A stretch of DNA of 64,000 nt from an uncultured Prochlorococcus sp. (GTDB lineage Bacteria > Cyanobacteriota > Cyanobacteriia > PCC-6307 > Cyanobiaceae): positions 48,973-112,972 of the forward strand of contig CACOCT010000003.1 in the NCBI GenBank assembly GCA_902625845.1. Direction: 5' to 3'. Made by a program: the position numbers and the translations under genes. Under the pieces are notes generated by a model that did no database searches, was not told the DNA's origin, and worked only from the letters and a program-made list of their open reading frames with translations. This document shows, piece after piece, positions 47,717-57,892 of this stretch; within the stretch, counting starts at the first letter, position 1, and every line of letters starts with the position of its first letter.

Positions 47717-48367
47717 ATGTTTACTGGAATAATACAAGCAACTGGCAAACTAAAAAAAGAAAATAATACATATTCAATTCAAATCTGCGATAATTTATTT
47801 GATATAAATATTGGTGATAGTATTGCTGTTGATGGGATTTGTTTAACAGTAAAGCAGTACCTTAGCAAAAGCTTCACAGTTGATATAAGTGAAGAGACTT
47901 TGCAAAAAACTTCCTTAGGAGGGAAAACTATATTGAATTCAATTGTTAATTTAGAACCTGCTTTAAGAATCTCTGATAGATTAGGTGGCCACATCGTTAG
48001 TGGACATATTGATGGCCTTGGTGAAGTTGTAGATATCGAGAAATTAAGTAAATCTTGGCTTCTTTCTCTTAAATGGAAAGATAAAAAATTTTCAAAATAT
48101 ATTGTCGATAAAGGTAGTATTTGTGTGAATGGAATCAGTCTTACTATTGCGGAACAGAAAAATAATGGAGAGATTTTTAAAATAGCGGTAATTCCCCATA
48201 CTTGGAATAATACAAATCTTAAATTTCTCATAAAAGGACAGGATGTAAACCTTGAGGCTGATGCTCTCGTTAAATATGTTGAAAAACTTCTATTATCAAG
48301 CCATAAACATTCTCCAAATGAGAAAATTAATCTTCTTTGGCTTCAGGAAAACGGATGGGCGAAATAA
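47717..48367 (+). CDS. ribE: Riboflavin synthase alpha subunit
   Basis: A 216-residue riboflavin synthase with two lumazine-binding repeats. The first starts MFTGIIQATGKL and the second begins around HIVSGHIDGLGEVVDI. VDGICLTVKQY and VNGISLTIAEQ are the paired motifs. It converts two lumazines into riboflavin and the pyrimidine precursor. The longest frame starts at 47687 with ten extra residues (MILKRFISLF); ATG 47717 is the family start. Confidence 0.94.
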   Translation: MFTGIIQATGKLKKENNTYSIQICDNLFDINIGDSIAVDGICLTVKQYLSKSFTVDISEETLQKTSLGGKTILNSIVNLEPALRISDRLGGHIVSGHIDGLGEVVDIEKLSKSWLLSLKWKDKKFSKYIVDKGSICVNGISLTIAEQKNNGEIFKIAVIPHTWNNTNLKFLIKGQDVNLEADALVKYVEKLLLSSHKHSPNEKINLLWLQENGWAK

Positions 48368-48369
48368 AC

Positions 48370-48726
48370 TTATTTCATTGGAATGAGATGTATAATTTTT
48401 GATTCTTTTTTGATTTGTATCTGAAATTCTTGCCCAGGAATTAAACCTAACTTTTTTGTATAAGAATGTCCAATTAATAAATTACCATTACCATGAACTT
48501 TAGTTTTAAATTCTGCTTGCCTACCTCTAGATGATCTATTCCCTGATCTCCCAACTCCAATTTTTTTTGATGATTTACCATATTTTGCTTCTACATAAGC
48601 CTTATAAAAACTCTTCCTTAAAATTCTTCCACTAGGTCCAATATAGCCGCATCCTCTGGCGATTTCTTCTTCAGATTTCTTACTTAACAATTTTGATTTT
48701 TTTAGTAGCTCTTTTCCTACAAGCAT
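48370..48726 (-). CDS. cyAbrB-type transcriptional regulator
   Basis: A 118-residue protein of the cyanobacterial AbrB (cyAbrB) family. The N-terminal part has LLKKSKLLSKKSEEEIARGCGYIGPSGRI. The AbrB-like DNA-binding part is C-terminal (QAEFKTKVHGNGNLLIGHSY then LGLIPGQEFQIQ). cyAbrBs act on carbon/nitrogen balance and redox genes; which genes it controls here is not known. It converges with ribE, the stops being 2 bp apart. Confidence 0.9.
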   Translation of the reverse strand: MLVGKELLKKSKLLSKKSEEEIARGCGYIGPSGRILRKSFYKAYVEAKYGKSSKKIGVGRSGNRSSRGRQAEFKTKVHGNGNLLIGHSYTKKLGLIPGQEFQIQIKKESKIIHLIPMK

Positions 48727-48781
48727 TATTTAATTAATATTATATTCTTGTTAATAATCATAATTGTGGTCATTAAATTTA

Positions 48782-48819
48782 ATAAAAAATATACTGATAA
48801 ATTAATAATAATTATCAGT
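48782..48819 (-). terminator. Intrinsic terminator of the ctaCDE operon, overlapping the ctaE stop
   Basis: On the minus strand ACTGATAA and TTATCAGT form a perfect 8-bp stem with an 11-base loop, at 48793-48819. Its first arm includes the ctaE stop codon. It is followed by TATATTTTTTATT. The stem is AT-rich, so strength is moderate. Confidence 0.6.
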
Positions 48820-49417
48820 AAAGATAAAGAATAATAAATAAAATAACCCATATCCCATCAACAAAATGCCAATATAATTCAACTGCTTCTAATGGAAACA
48901 TGTTTTTATAAGTAATTCTTCCTCCGTTAATTCTTGTTTGCCATGAAATTATAAGTATCATTAATGTGCCAAGAGTAACGTGTAATCCATGAAAACCAGT
49001 TAAGGCATAGAAAGTACTCGCAAATAAATTATCAGTGAGGCCAAAGGGTAGATTGAAATATTCAAAAAGCTGACATATTAAAAAAGTAATTCCTAGTGAG
49101 GCAGTTATTAATAACCACTTTTGTGAAATATCATTTTTTTGATTAAAAAGAGCTTTCCCTGCTTTATGAAAGGTTGCGCTACTAATAAGCAAAAGAATAG
49201 TATTTAAAGTTGGTATTGCAAGTTCGAGTTCATATACTGATCCTTGAGGTAATGGATTTACTGCTTTATATGTAAGGTAAGCTGCAAAAAAACCCGCGAA
49301 GGTCATTCCATCTGCAATTAAAAAAATTATTAAACCAAAAATCCTATAATCTTCATGATGATCGATTTGATCATCACTTCTTTTTTTTATCTCATCAGAA
49401 CTGTTTAGAATTGTCAT
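48815..49417 (-). CDS. ctaE: Cytochrome c oxidase subunit III
   Basis: A 200-residue subunit III with five predicted spans, the short bacterial form. It has LIIFLIADGMTFAGFFAAYLT near residue 28 and FYALTGFHGLHVTLGTLMILI near 137, and ends with VELYWHFVDGIWVILFIILYLY. It stabilises the subunit I/II core. The downstream end carries the operon terminator. ctaD lies 21 bp upstream on the same strand, and the order ctaC-ctaD-ctaE matches other cyanobacteria. Confidence 0.96.
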   Translation of the reverse strand: MTILNSSDEIKKRSDDQIDHHEDYRIFGLIIFLIADGMTFAGFFAAYLTYKAVNPLPQGSVYELELAIPTLNTILLLISSATFHKAGKALFNQKNDISQKWLLITASLGITFLICQLFEYFNLPFGLTDNLFASTFYALTGFHGLHVTLGTLMILIISWQTRINGGRITYKNMFPLEAVELYWHFVDGIWVILFIILYLY

Positions 49418-49438
49418 CGAATTAAATAAAATTTACTT

Positions 49439-51058
49439 TCATGAGAGATAATCTTTCCCATATCCATAAGGTTCGCGTACTAGTGGTGCCTCTCCTTCCC
49501 AATTTTCTACAGGAGGAGGAGAAGTAGTTAACCATTCGGGGGTAAGACCATTCCATGGATTATTTCCTGCAATTGCCCCTTTTTTAATGCTTATGAATAT
49601 ATTAACTAGAAAAGGTATAGTGCTAATTGCCATAAATAAGGCTCCAAGACTACTTATTTGATTTACTAATTGAAATTGGGGGTCATATTCTGCAACCCTC
49701 CTGGGCATTCCATTTAATCCAAGCCAGTGTTGTGGAGCAAAACATAAATTAAATCCAATGAAGGTTAGAGCAAAATGTAAATAACCTAAATTCTCATTTA
49801 ATAGTTTTCCTACTACTTTTGGATACCAGTGATAAATTGATGAAAATATTACAAATACTGAGCCTCCATAAACAATGTAATGAAAATGTGCAACTACAAA
49901 ATAAGTGTCATGTACATGAATATCAAAAGGAACTTGTGCAAGAGCAACACCAGTAATGCCTCCAAATACAAAATTTATTATGAATCCACATGAAAATAAC
50001 ATTGCACTATTCAGTGAGATTTTCCCTCCCCACATTGTGGCAACCCAGTTAAAAAATTTAATTCCAGTGGGAACTGCAATAAATGCTGTGGCTATTGTAA
50101 AAAATAATCTCATCCATGGAGGTGTCCCACTTGTAAACATGTGATGAGCCCAAACCACTAAACCAAGAACAACTATACCCATAATTGAAAAGACCATGGT
50201 TGTATATCCAAAAAGTGGTTTTCGGCAGTGTATGGGTAGTATTTCGCTCACCAATCCAAAAGCAGGGAGAACCATTATGTAAACAGCAGGATGAGAATAA
50301 AACCAGAATAAATGCTGGTAAACAACAACATTACCTCCAAGAGCAGGATTAAAGAATCCCGTGTGAGCAACAATATCAAAACTTAATAATATTAAGGTTC
50401 CTGCTAAAACAGGAGTTGATAAAACGACTAGGATACTTGTCCCTAGCATTGCCCAGCAATACATAGGTAAATTCATAAGTTTTAATCCTGGTCTTCTTAA
50501 TTTTAAAATTGTAACTATAAAGTTTATGCCACCAAAAATAGAGCTACCACCAAGAAGTAAAACGCTCAATATCCAAATTATTTGTCCAGATTGTGGTGTC
50601 GTTATGCTTAAAGGAGGGTATGCCGTCCAGCCTGATTGGGCAGCACCTTCAATAAAATAACTTGATATTAGCATTAAACCTGATGGTGGAATTAACCAAA
50701 AAGCAACTGCATTTAACCTTGGGAAAGCCATATCTCTCGCACCTACGTAAAAAGGTATTAAATAATTCCCAAAAGCACCGTTTACCACAGGTACAATCCA
50801 TAGGAAAATCATAATTGTCCCATGGAGAGTAAGGACCTGATTATAAACATCCCTTGGTAAGAAATCCGATAGAGGACTTATAAGCTCTATTCTGATTGCA
50901 CTTGCAAGAGTTCCTCCAACTAAATAAAAGATAAAACCGCAAACCAAATATTGAATACCAATTACCTTGTGGTCTAGGCTAAAACTGAAATATCTTAAGA
51001 AACCTTTCGGTTGGAGACTTTCTTTTACCTTGGCTTTATTGTCTATTAAAATAGTCAT
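49439..51058 (-). CDS. ctaD: Cytochrome c oxidase subunit I
   Basis: A 539-residue haem-copper oxidase subunit I with about twelve spans. The haem a ligand region is VLTLHGTIMIFLWIVPV near residue 80. The CuB/haem a3 centre includes FWFYSHPAVYIMVLPAFG near 242, VWAHHMFTSG near 286 and HDTYFVVAHFHYIVYGG near 369. The cross-linked His-x3-Tyr is in SHPAVY. This is the aa3-type oxidase of the thylakoid or plasma membrane. It follows ctaC by 2 bp. Confidence 0.98.
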   Translation of the reverse strand: MTILIDNKAKVKESLQPKGFLRYFSFSLDHKVIGIQYLVCGFIFYLVGGTLASAIRIELISPLSDFLPRDVYNQVLTLHGTIMIFLWIVPVVNGAFGNYLIPFYVGARDMAFPRLNAVAFWLIPPSGLMLISSYFIEGAAQSGWTAYPPLSITTPQSGQIIWILSVLLLGGSSIFGGINFIVTILKLRRPGLKLMNLPMYCWAMLGTSILVVLSTPVLAGTLILLSFDIVAHTGFFNPALGGNVVVYQHLFWFYSHPAVYIMVLPAFGLVSEILPIHCRKPLFGYTTMVFSIMGIVVLGLVVWAHHMFTSGTPPWMRLFFTIATAFIAVPTGIKFFNWVATMWGGKISLNSAMLFSCGFIINFVFGGITGVALAQVPFDIHVHDTYFVVAHFHYIVYGGSVFVIFSSIYHWYPKVVGKLLNENLGYLHFALTFIGFNLCFAPQHWLGLNGMPRRVAEYDPQFQLVNQISSLGALFMAISTIPFLVNIFISIKKGAIAGNNPWNGLTPEWLTTSPPPVENWEGEAPLVREPYGYGKDYLS

Positions 51059-51060
51059 TT

Positions 51061-51858
51061 TTAAAGGTTGGTTTTGTTGTTTTGGTTAAACCATCTCTCA
51101 TAATCTGATTTGTCTTCAACAATTATTGAAGCTCTCATTCCTCCGTGATAAGGTCCACAAAGTTCTGCGCAGATTATTGGATATTTGCCTATTTTTGTTG
51201 GAGTAAAATTTAAAATAGTTGGCTGACCAGGAATTATATCCTGTTTAATTCTGAATTCAGGAATCCAAAAAGCATGAATTACATCTTTGGATTCCATTTT
51301 TATTGAAATTTTTTGGTCAACGGGTACGTGTAATTCTCCAGAGATAAATTCTCCCTGTGGGTAATTAAATAAGAATGCAAATTGCATTGCTGATACTTCT
51401 ATAGCAGTTTGATCTAAATCAGAATTAATACTATTAGCTTGACTTATTCCTGCCCATATTTTTTCAGAATTTGTATTCATGGTCTCATGGTTATGATTTA
51501 ACTCATTCATTCCTCCCATTCGGTCATAAATGTTGTAACTATAAATACCTACAAATAAAACAATAATTGATGGAATTACAGTCCAAATTATTTCTAAGCT
51601 TAAATTCCCCTCTAATGCAATTCCATCTCCAAATTCTCCTTCTTTTTTTCTAAATTTAAATAAGCTATAAATTACTAAAGCTGTCATTCCTATAAATAAT
51701 ATTAATCCAATAATGAAAAGGATTTTAAATAATTCATCATATATTGGGGCATTAATACTAGCTTCGTCAGGAAGTAAATTTACATTAAAACCGATCCAAA
51801 AAGATATACCAATTATGATCGAAATAATAAGAATTAAATAATAAGATTTATTTAACAA
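51061..51858 (-). CDS. ctaC: Cytochrome c oxidase subunit II
   Basis: A 265-residue subunit II. Two N-terminal spans (about residues 7-25 and 45-66) precede a periplasmic CuA domain. The copper site is CAELCGPYHGGM near 224, with the two cysteines, histidine and methionine ligands of CuA, and SKDVIHAFWIPEFRIKQD near 183. It accepts electrons from cytochrome c or plastocyanin. It heads the ctaCDE operon and is divergent from ctaA across a 242 bp AT-rich gap that must hold both promoters. Confidence 0.96.
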   Translation of the reverse strand: MLNKSYYLILIISIIIGISFWIGFNVNLLPDEASINAPIYDELFKILFIIGLILFIGMTALVIYSLFKFRKKEGEFGDGIALEGNLSLEIIWTVIPSIIVLFVGIYSYNIYDRMGGMNELNHNHETMNTNSEKIWAGISQANSINSDLDQTAIEVSAMQFAFLFNYPQGEFISGELHVPVDQKISIKMESKDVIHAFWIPEFRIKQDIIPGQPTILNFTPTKIGKYPIICAELCGPYHGGMRASIIVEDKSDYERWFNQNNKTNL

Positions 51859-52100
51859 TTTTGATTAATTAGTTTATATTTTCAAGATATTACCTTTTAA
51901 GATTTTTGCATTATTTGTTTAAGGAATATTCTATAAATTCATAACTTCTTAATAATTAAAAGAAAAATATGTATGTAAAGTTACTTTTATCGATTTTTTG
52001 TTAGGAAAGTACAATTTTTTATTGAAAAATTAAGTAAATAAAAAACATTCAGTTTTTATTAATGTTTGTCTTTAAAAATTAAATTATTATTCAAAATAAT

Positions 52101-53036
52101 ATGTTTAATTTCTTGAATCAATTCGAAATTAATCAAAAAAAATATAAATCATCATTGCTTAAGTTGGGCAACCATACTGTATTGGCAATAATAGCTCTAA
52201 TTGCGATTGGAAGTGCAACTAGGGTTATGGAAGCAGGACTGGCTTGTCCTGACTGGCCCTTATGTTATGGCACTTTTTTGCCTCTCACCCATATGAATTT
52301 GAGAGTGTTTCTCGAATGGTTTCATAGATTGGATGCTTTTTTAGTGGGCATTTTAATTGTTACTCAATTCGCTTTATCTTTTCTCTGGAGAAAATTCTTG
52401 CCTAATTGGTTACCAAAGATATATTCTTTTTTAGTTTTTTTAATTATTTTGCAAGGCACATTAGGAGCACTAACAGTTATCAATATGCTTTCTTCTCTTT
52501 CTGTAATGAGTCATCTTTTAATAGCATTTATTATTTTGATAACAGCTATTTATGTCAATCAAGCTTTAACAAATAAAGTAATCGATAAAAATATTCTTTG
52601 GTGGAAATATCTTTTATCAATTCCTCTATCTCTTACTTTAGTTCAATCAGTTATTGGAGTAAGACTTTCTTCAACGTGGTCAGCACATCTTTGTTTATCT
52701 ATGAATCAAAATTGTATTGTATTAAATTCTCATAAATTATTCGCAATTCCAGTTTTTATTTCAGTTATATCAATAATATTGGTTTCATTCTTAAGGTTTG
52801 ATTTATTTAAAAATAATTGGAAATTCCTTATTTCAGCTTTCTTACTTTTAATATCTCAAATAACTTTGGGGGTACTAAGTTTAAAAACGAACTTGAATGA
52901 ACCTCTCATAATTATCAGTCATCAAATTGTAGCTTCCTTAATGGTTGCAACTCTATCAACTTTAATATTTAAAAATTCTTCAGAAAATATACAAATTAAT
53001 TCAATTAAAAATAATGTAATTCTAAGTTTCAACTAA
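52101..53036 (+). CDS. ctaA: Haem A synthase
   Basis: A 311-residue membrane enzyme with eight predicted spans. It has [21 protein letters not shown] near residue 36, [12 protein letters not shown] near 74, [11 protein letters not shown] near 132 and [11 protein letters not shown] near 211. These histidines are the haem ligands of the family. It oxidises haem O to haem A for the ctaCDE oxidase. Its TAA stop shares a base with the ATG of ctaB (TAATG), so the two are translationally coupled. Confidence 0.94.
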   Translation: MFNFLNQFEINQKKYKSSLLKLGNHTVLAIIALIAIGSATRVMEAGLACPDWPLCYGTFLPLTHMNLRVFLEWFHRLDAFLVGILIVTQFALSFLWRKFLPNWLPKIYSFLVFLIILQGTLGALTVINMLSSLSVMSHLLIAFIILITAIYVNQALTNKVIDKNILWWKYLLSIPLSLTLVQSVIGVRLSSTWSAHLCLSMNQNCIVLNSHKLFAIPVFISVISIILVSFLRFDLFKNNWKFLISAFLLLISQITLGVLSLKTNLNEPLIIISHQIVASLMVATLSTLIFKNSSENIQINSIKNNVILSFN

Positions 53037-54047
53037 TGAAAAGTAATTTTGAAAATATAAGTGTTCAACCTTCAATAAGAGAAGATGTTGTCCCTTCAAG
53101 GAAAAAAATAAAACTTCCACCATGGTTAGAGGTCGCTAAACCTAGGCTCATACCTCTCCTTTTAGCAACAACCTTGGGGGGCATGGCTTTAAGCGAAGAG
53201 TGGCCTTTGGCCTCTCCTAAGTTGGTTTGTACTCTTGGAGGAGGAGCACTAGCAGCTGCAGCTGCAGGTGCTCTAAATTGTCTATGGGAAATGGATCTAG
53301 ATAAGAATATGAAAAGAACTAGTGGTAGAGCATTGCCAGCAGGTAAATTATCATTTAATACTGTTTTCTTTGGAGCTATTTCATGTACATTGGCAGCTGC
53401 AATGCTTTTAGTAAGTGGTGTAAATTATCTAGCTGCAGGATTAACACTTTTAGGTTTGTGTAGTTATGTTCTTTTGTACACAATTATTCTTAAACCAAGA
53501 ACTACTCAGAATATTGTGATTGGTGGAGTAGCAGGTGCAATACCTCCTTTAGTTGGAGCATCTGCAGCTACTGGACATATAGGTTTGAGTGGATGGTGGC
53601 TTTTCTGCTTAGTTATGCTTTGGACTCCAGCTCATTTCTGGGCATTAGCTATTTTGCTCAAAGATGATTATGCGTCTGTTGGTATACCTATGCTCCCTTC
53701 CGTAAAAGGTTCTGCTTTTACTGTCAATGCAATTTCTAAATATGGATTAGCAACTGTTGTTATGAGCATCTTTGGTATTTTTGCACTTCCCGAAGGTGGC
53801 TTATTATATGAAATTATGGTTATACCATTTAACGCTAGATTATTACAATTGATCTCTAGATTAAAAAAACTCTCCGGATGATTTAATACTAGCTAAGGGT
53901 CTATTTAGATGGTCTATCCTTTATATGTTTGGAATTTGCCTATTGCTTTTATTAGCAAGAACTAATCTTTCTGTTGAATTTGAAGAACAAACATTAAAAA
54001 TTGCCTCATCAATTTTTTCACAATTATATTATTTAATAAATTTCTAA
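53036..54047 (+). pseudogene. ctaB: Protohaem IX farnesyltransferase (ctaB) with a 1-bp frameshift
   Basis: The first part, 53036-53881 (281 codons), is normal Cta[21 protein letters not shown], the Asp-rich [14 protein letters not shown] near residue 81, and [17 protein letters not shown] near 162. The frame then stops at SRLKKLSG. Dropping one A from the A7 run at 53863-53869 restores [19 protein letters not shown] and a last hydrophobic segment ([17 protein letters not shown]), running to TAA at 54045-54047 and giving about 336 residues, the normal family size. It makes haem O from haem B. The break is either a sequencing or assembly error, a real lesion, or a slippage site. Confidence 0.9.
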
Positions 54048-54068
54048 TTAAGTAAAAATTAAATTTTG

Positions 54069-55085
54069 ATGAATCAAATTAAAATTCAAAATCTATCAAA
54101 AGATTATTTTGAGGTTAAAGCTCTTAAGAAAATAAATATTAACATCACAGAAGGTAGTTTATTTGGAATCTTAGGTCCTAATGGAGCTGGTAAAACAACT
54201 TTACTCAGGACTTTAGCAACTTTGATTTCTCCAGATGAAGGAACGATTAAAATAAATGATATTGATGTAGTTAAAGAGCCAAGAAAAATTAGAGAATTAA
54301 TTGGATATGTGGCTCAAGAAATTGCCCTTGATAAGATACTCACCGGGAGAGAGTTGTTAGATTTTCAAGCGGATCTATACCACATAGATCAATCTAATAA
54401 ATTAGAAAGAATTGAATTATTAATTAATCAATTAGATATGCAAAATTGGATTGATAGAAAATGCGGAACTTATTCAGGAGGGATGAAAAGAAGAATTGAT
54501 TTAGCCGCTGGACTTTTACATTTACCAAAAGTTTTAATCCTTGATGAACCCACAGTTGGTTTAGATATTGAAAGTAGGAATATTATATGGGGATTATTAA
54601 ATGATCTAAAAAAAGATGGAATGACAATAATTTTAAGTAGCCATTATCTTGATGAGATTGATAAATTGGCTGACACAGTTGTAATAATAAATGATGGGAA
54701 AATAATTGATCAAGGTAACCCCACTCAATTAAAAAACAAGTTTGGAGGAGACAGAATAATATTAAAAGTTCGAGAATTTAGTGATTCTCATGAATCCGAA
54801 AAAGTAAAAAAAATATTAGAAAAAATTGATGGGATAAGTCAAATTGTAATTAATGCCTCACAAGGTTATTCTTTAAATTTTATTGCAGATAGAGATAAAG
54901 ATTTAATTACAAAATTAAAAGTAGAATTAGCATATTCAAAATTTAAAATATTTTCTTTATCTCAAAGCCAACCTAGTCTTGATGATGTATATCTTCAAGC
55001 TACAGGTAAAACTCTTCAAGATGCAGAATTATATATGACAGGTAAAAGAGATCTTAAAAAAGAATCAAAACAATCTATGAGGTAA
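54069..55085 (+). CDS. ABC-2 type exporter ATP-binding protein
   Basis: About 338 residues (ATG 54069; a TTG at 54066 gives one more residue). Walker A is LGPNGAGKTTLLRTL near residue 37, the signature is TYSGGMKRRIDLAAGLL near 139 and Walker B is VLILDEPTVGLDI near 158. It has the C-terminal extension of DrrA/CcmA-like drug or polysaccharide exporters. The ABC-2 permease gene follows 56 bp later and is its partner. The transported substrate is not known. Confidence 0.9.
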   Translation: MNQIKIQNLSKDYFEVKALKKININITEGSLFGILGPNGAGKTTLLRTLATLISPDEGTIKINDIDVVKEPRKIRELIGYVAQEIALDKILTGRELLDFQADLYHIDQSNKLERIELLINQLDMQNWIDRKCGTYSGGMKRRIDLAAGLLHLPKVLILDEPTVGLDIESRNIIWGLLNDLKKDGMTIILSSHYLDEIDKLADTVVIINDGKIIDQGNPTQLKNKFGGDRIILKVREFSDSHESEKVKKILEKIDGISQIVINASQGYSLNFIADRDKDLITKLKVELAYSKFKIFSLSQSQPSLDDVYLQATGKTLQDAELYMTGKRDLKKESKQSMR

Positions 55086-55141
55086 TTTAATATTTTAGGT
55101 ATATCATTTACATATAATAAATTTTATAAATTTAACTGTTA

Positions 55142-55966
55142 ATGAAAATACAACAATATAATTTATTATTCCTTTATCAGGAAACTGCTGCTTTAACCAA
55201 GAGATTATTTATTCAATTAAAAAGAAGACCTTCAACATTTTTTGCGGGAATTTTGCAGCCAATTATTTGGCTATTTTTATTTGGAGCTTTATTTGCAAAT
55301 GCCCCAAAAGATTTCTTACCTGGAGTTGATTCATATGGTAATTTCTTAGGAGCTGGATTGATAGTTTTTACAGCTTTTAGTGGAGCTTTAAATTCAGGTT
55401 TACCCCTTATGTTTGATAGAGAATTTGGATTCCTTAATAGATTATTAGTAGCCCCTCTTGCAAGTCGTTTATCAATAGTTTTATCTTCCTTCTTCTACAT
55501 CACAATACTTAGTTTTGTTCAAAGTTTGGCAATAATGTTTATTTCTTTTTTATTAGGTTATGGATTCCCTAATATTTATGGATTAGGTGTCGTTTTTGCC
55601 ACTTTAATTTTATTGGTTTTATTCGTCACTTCAATAAGTTTATGTTTAGCCTTTGTTCTTCCAGGTCATATAGAACTAATTGCCCTTATTTTCGTTGTTA
55701 ATTTACCTTTACTTTTCGCTAGTACTGCCTTGGCTCCCATATCATTTATGCCTTCTTGGTTGGGATGGCTTGCATCATTTAATCCCTTAACATTTGCAAT
55801 TGAGCCAATAAGAATTGCTTACTCTTCTAATTTTAATTTAGATTTGATAGCTTTAAATGCACCTTATGGCGATTTAACTTGTAGAAATTGTATTAGCTTA
55901 TTATTTCTTTTAACTATTTTGTCTTTAGTGATTATAAGGCCACTATTAAATAAGAAATTAACTTAG
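55142..55966 (+). CDS. ABC-2 type transporter permease
   Basis: A 274-residue protein with six predicted spans (FFAGILQPIIWLFLFGALF near residue 35; FLGAGLIVFTAFSGALNSG near 69; VNLPLLFASTALAPISFMP near 188). Family motif RIAYSSNFN lies near the C-terminus. With the upstream ATPase it forms an exporter of the DrrB type. The two genes follow ctaA-ctaB on the same strand, a common cyanobacterial neighbourhood, though the link to haem A is not shown. Confidence 0.9.
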   Translation: MKIQQYNLLFLYQETAALTKRLFIQLKRRPSTFFAGILQPIIWLFLFGALFANAPKDFLPGVDSYGNFLGAGLIVFTAFSGALNSGLPLMFDREFGFLNRLLVAPLASRLSIVLSSFFYITILSFVQSLAIMFISFLLGYGFPNIYGLGVVFATLILLVLFVTSISLCLAFVLPGHIELIALIFVVNLPLLFASTALAPISFMPSWLGWLASFNPLTFAIEPIRIAYSSNFNLDLIALNAPYGDLTCRNCISLLFLLTILSLVIIRPLLNKKLT

Positions 55967-56012
55967 ATAAAAGATAAGATAATTATTTTTAATGTTAAAT
56001 AAATAAAGGGAT

Positions 56013-57761
56013 CTACATCATGCCAGGCATACCCATGCCTCCCATGCCAGGCATACCCATGCCTCCCATGCCAGGCATACCCATACCGCCGCCCATTCCA
56101 GGCATGCCCATGCCTCCCATACCAGGCATACCCATGCCGCCCATACCACCCATTCCTCCCATTGGGTCTGCTGCAGGTGTTGGAGTCTCTGGCTCGGGAA
56201 TATCTGCGACTGACACTTCTGTTGTTAAAAGCATAGAGGCAATTGATACAGCATCTTCTAGTGATAGGCGAAGTACTTTTGAAGGATCTATGATTCCTGA
56301 CTCATTAAGATTCTCATACTCTCCAGTAACCACATTGAAACCTTTGTTTAATCTTTTAATATCAGCTACGACGACTTCTCCATTAAATCCTGCATTTTTT
56401 GCGATCTGTTTAGCAGGCTCTTGAAGTGCTTTTGCAACTATATCAAGACCTGTTTTTTGGTCTGGGTCTAAATTTTCATTGAAACTTTCAAGATGCTCTG
56501 AAAGTTCAATTAATGTTTGCCCTCCTCCAGATACTACACCCTCTTCAATGGCTGCTCTTGTGGCATTTAATGAATCCTCTATTCTTAATTTTTTATACTT
56601 CATTTCGGTTTCTGTGGCAGCTCCCACTTTTATTAAGGCTACTCCTCCGGAAAGTTTTGCTATCCGTTCATTAATTTTGTCTTTGTCATAATCAGTATCA
56701 GTTATTTCTACTTCATTTTTTAATTTCTCAACCCTTTCTTTAACAAGATCTTTGGTATCTTCAAAAGCAACAATTGTAGTTTTATCTTTTGTTATGGTGA
56801 TTTTTTTAGCTTTGCCAAGATCATTTAAAGTTACTTTTTCAAGAGTCATAGATTTATCTTCACTAATTAAATTACCACCTGTAAGTATTGCAATATCTTC
56901 TAACGCTGCTTTTCTTCTTTCTCCAAAAGAAGGGGCTCTAACTGCAGATACATTTAGAACTCCTGCATTTTTATTTAATACAAGAGTTGTGAGAGCCTCC
57001 CCTTCAATATCCTCAGCAAGAATTAGAAATGGTTCTCCCGATTTCTGGATCTCTTCAAGAATAGGAACAAGATTATTTAAATTTGATATTTTCTGATCAG
57101 TAATTAATATCTTTGGATTTTCGAGCTCACATATTTGTCTCTCTTGATCAGTAATAAAATAAGGTGAACTATAACCTCTATCAAAAGACATGCCCTCAGT
57201 GATATCTAATTCAGTTTCTAATGATTGAGATTCTTCTACAGTAATAACTCCATCTGAAGTAACAATATCCATAGCTTTTTTAATAATTAATCCTATCTCT
57301 TCATCTCCACCAGCACTAACGGTGGCTACTTTTGCAATATCAGTACCACTTATTTGAATGCTCTTATCTTTTAATATCTTTAGGACGTAATTTAAAGCAA
57401 CTTTCATTCCTTTTTTAATTTCAATAGGGCTTGCACCAGCAGCAATATTTTTTAAACCTTCTTGTACCATCTTTTGAGTTAAAACCGTTGCGGTTGTGGT
57501 ACCATCTCCTGCTTTCTCTTTAGTTTTAGAGGCTACTTGTTCTATTAATTTTGCTCCTAAATTAGCGAAAGGATTCTCAATATCTATTTCTTTAGCAACT
57601 GTAGAACCATCTCTCACTATATCTGGGGCACCAAATTTCCTCTCAATCACAACATTTTTTGCTTTTGGTCCAAGAGTTACTTTTACAGCATTTGCAACTG
57701 TATTAACTCCTTTTTCTAAAGATTCACGTGATTCATCTGAAAAACTTAATTGCTTTGGCAT
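56013..57761 (-). CDS. groL: Chaperonin GroEL with extended Gly-Met-Pro tail (no adjacent groES)
   Basis: A 582-residue GroEL. The equatorial domain has [18 protein letters not shown] and the ATP motif [13 protein letters not shown] near residue 86. The apical domain has [14 protein letters not shown] near 191. [14 protein letters not shown] is near 412. The C-terminus is unusually long and built from about five MGMPGMGG repeats (24-bp units at 56013-56160), longer than the GGM tail of E. coli. No groES gene is adjacent, so this is the solitary paralogue (GroEL2 type) of cyanobacteria. No CIRCE operator (TTAGCACTC-N9-GAGTGCTAA) is visible upstream. Confidence 0.95.
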   Translation of the reverse strand: MPKQLSFSDESRESLEKGVNTVANAVKVTLGPKAKNVVIERKFGAPDIVRDGSTVAKEIDIENPFANLGAKLIEQVASKTKEKAGDGTTTATVLTQKMVQEGLKNIAAGASPIEIKKGMKVALNYVLKILKDKSIQISGTDIAKVATVSAGGDEEIGLIIKKAMDIVTSDGVITVEESQSLETELDITEGMSFDRGYSSPYFITDQERQICELENPKILITDQKISNLNNLVPILEEIQKSGEPFLILAEDIEGEALTTLVLNKNAGVLNVSAVRAPSFGERRKAALEDIAILTGGNLISEDKSMTLEKVTLNDLGKAKKITITKDKTTIVAFEDTKDLVKERVEKLKNEVEITDTDYDKDKINERIAKLSGGVALIKVGAATETEMKYKKLRIEDSLNATRAAIEEGVVSGGGQTLIELSEHLESFNENLDPDQKTGLDIVAKALQEPAKQIAKNAGFNGEVVVADIKRLNKGFNVVTGEYENLNESGIIDPSKVLRLSLEDAVSIASMLLTTEVSVADIPEPETPTPAADPMGGMGGMGGMGMPGMGGMGMPGMGGGMGMPGMGGMGMPGMGGMGMPGMM

Positions 57762-57892
57762 TTTTTACTAATTGCTTTATCTATTCTAATTTCCCACAGA
57801 AATTATGCTTTATATAATGGACTTAAGTGGGGAAAGCCGAATTTGTTGATATTTATATCCACATTTATTCAAAAAAATAGTATCTTTAAATT

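Noticed and set aside
47779..48231. 150-codon antisense frame within ribE
   Set aside because: Antisense to both lumazine-binding repeats of ribE; its residues show no domain pattern.
56020..57771. Several open frames opposite groEL (for example 56020-56424, 56479-56691, 56752-57096, 57496-57771)
   Set aside because: They are antisense shadows; the Pro/Ile/Met-rich composition only mirrors the Gly/Met/Pro tail and ordinary codons of groEL.
57840..57870. DnaA-box-like TATCCACA upstream of groEL
   Set aside because: A single match without neighbours, in AT-rich DNA, with no replication genes close by.
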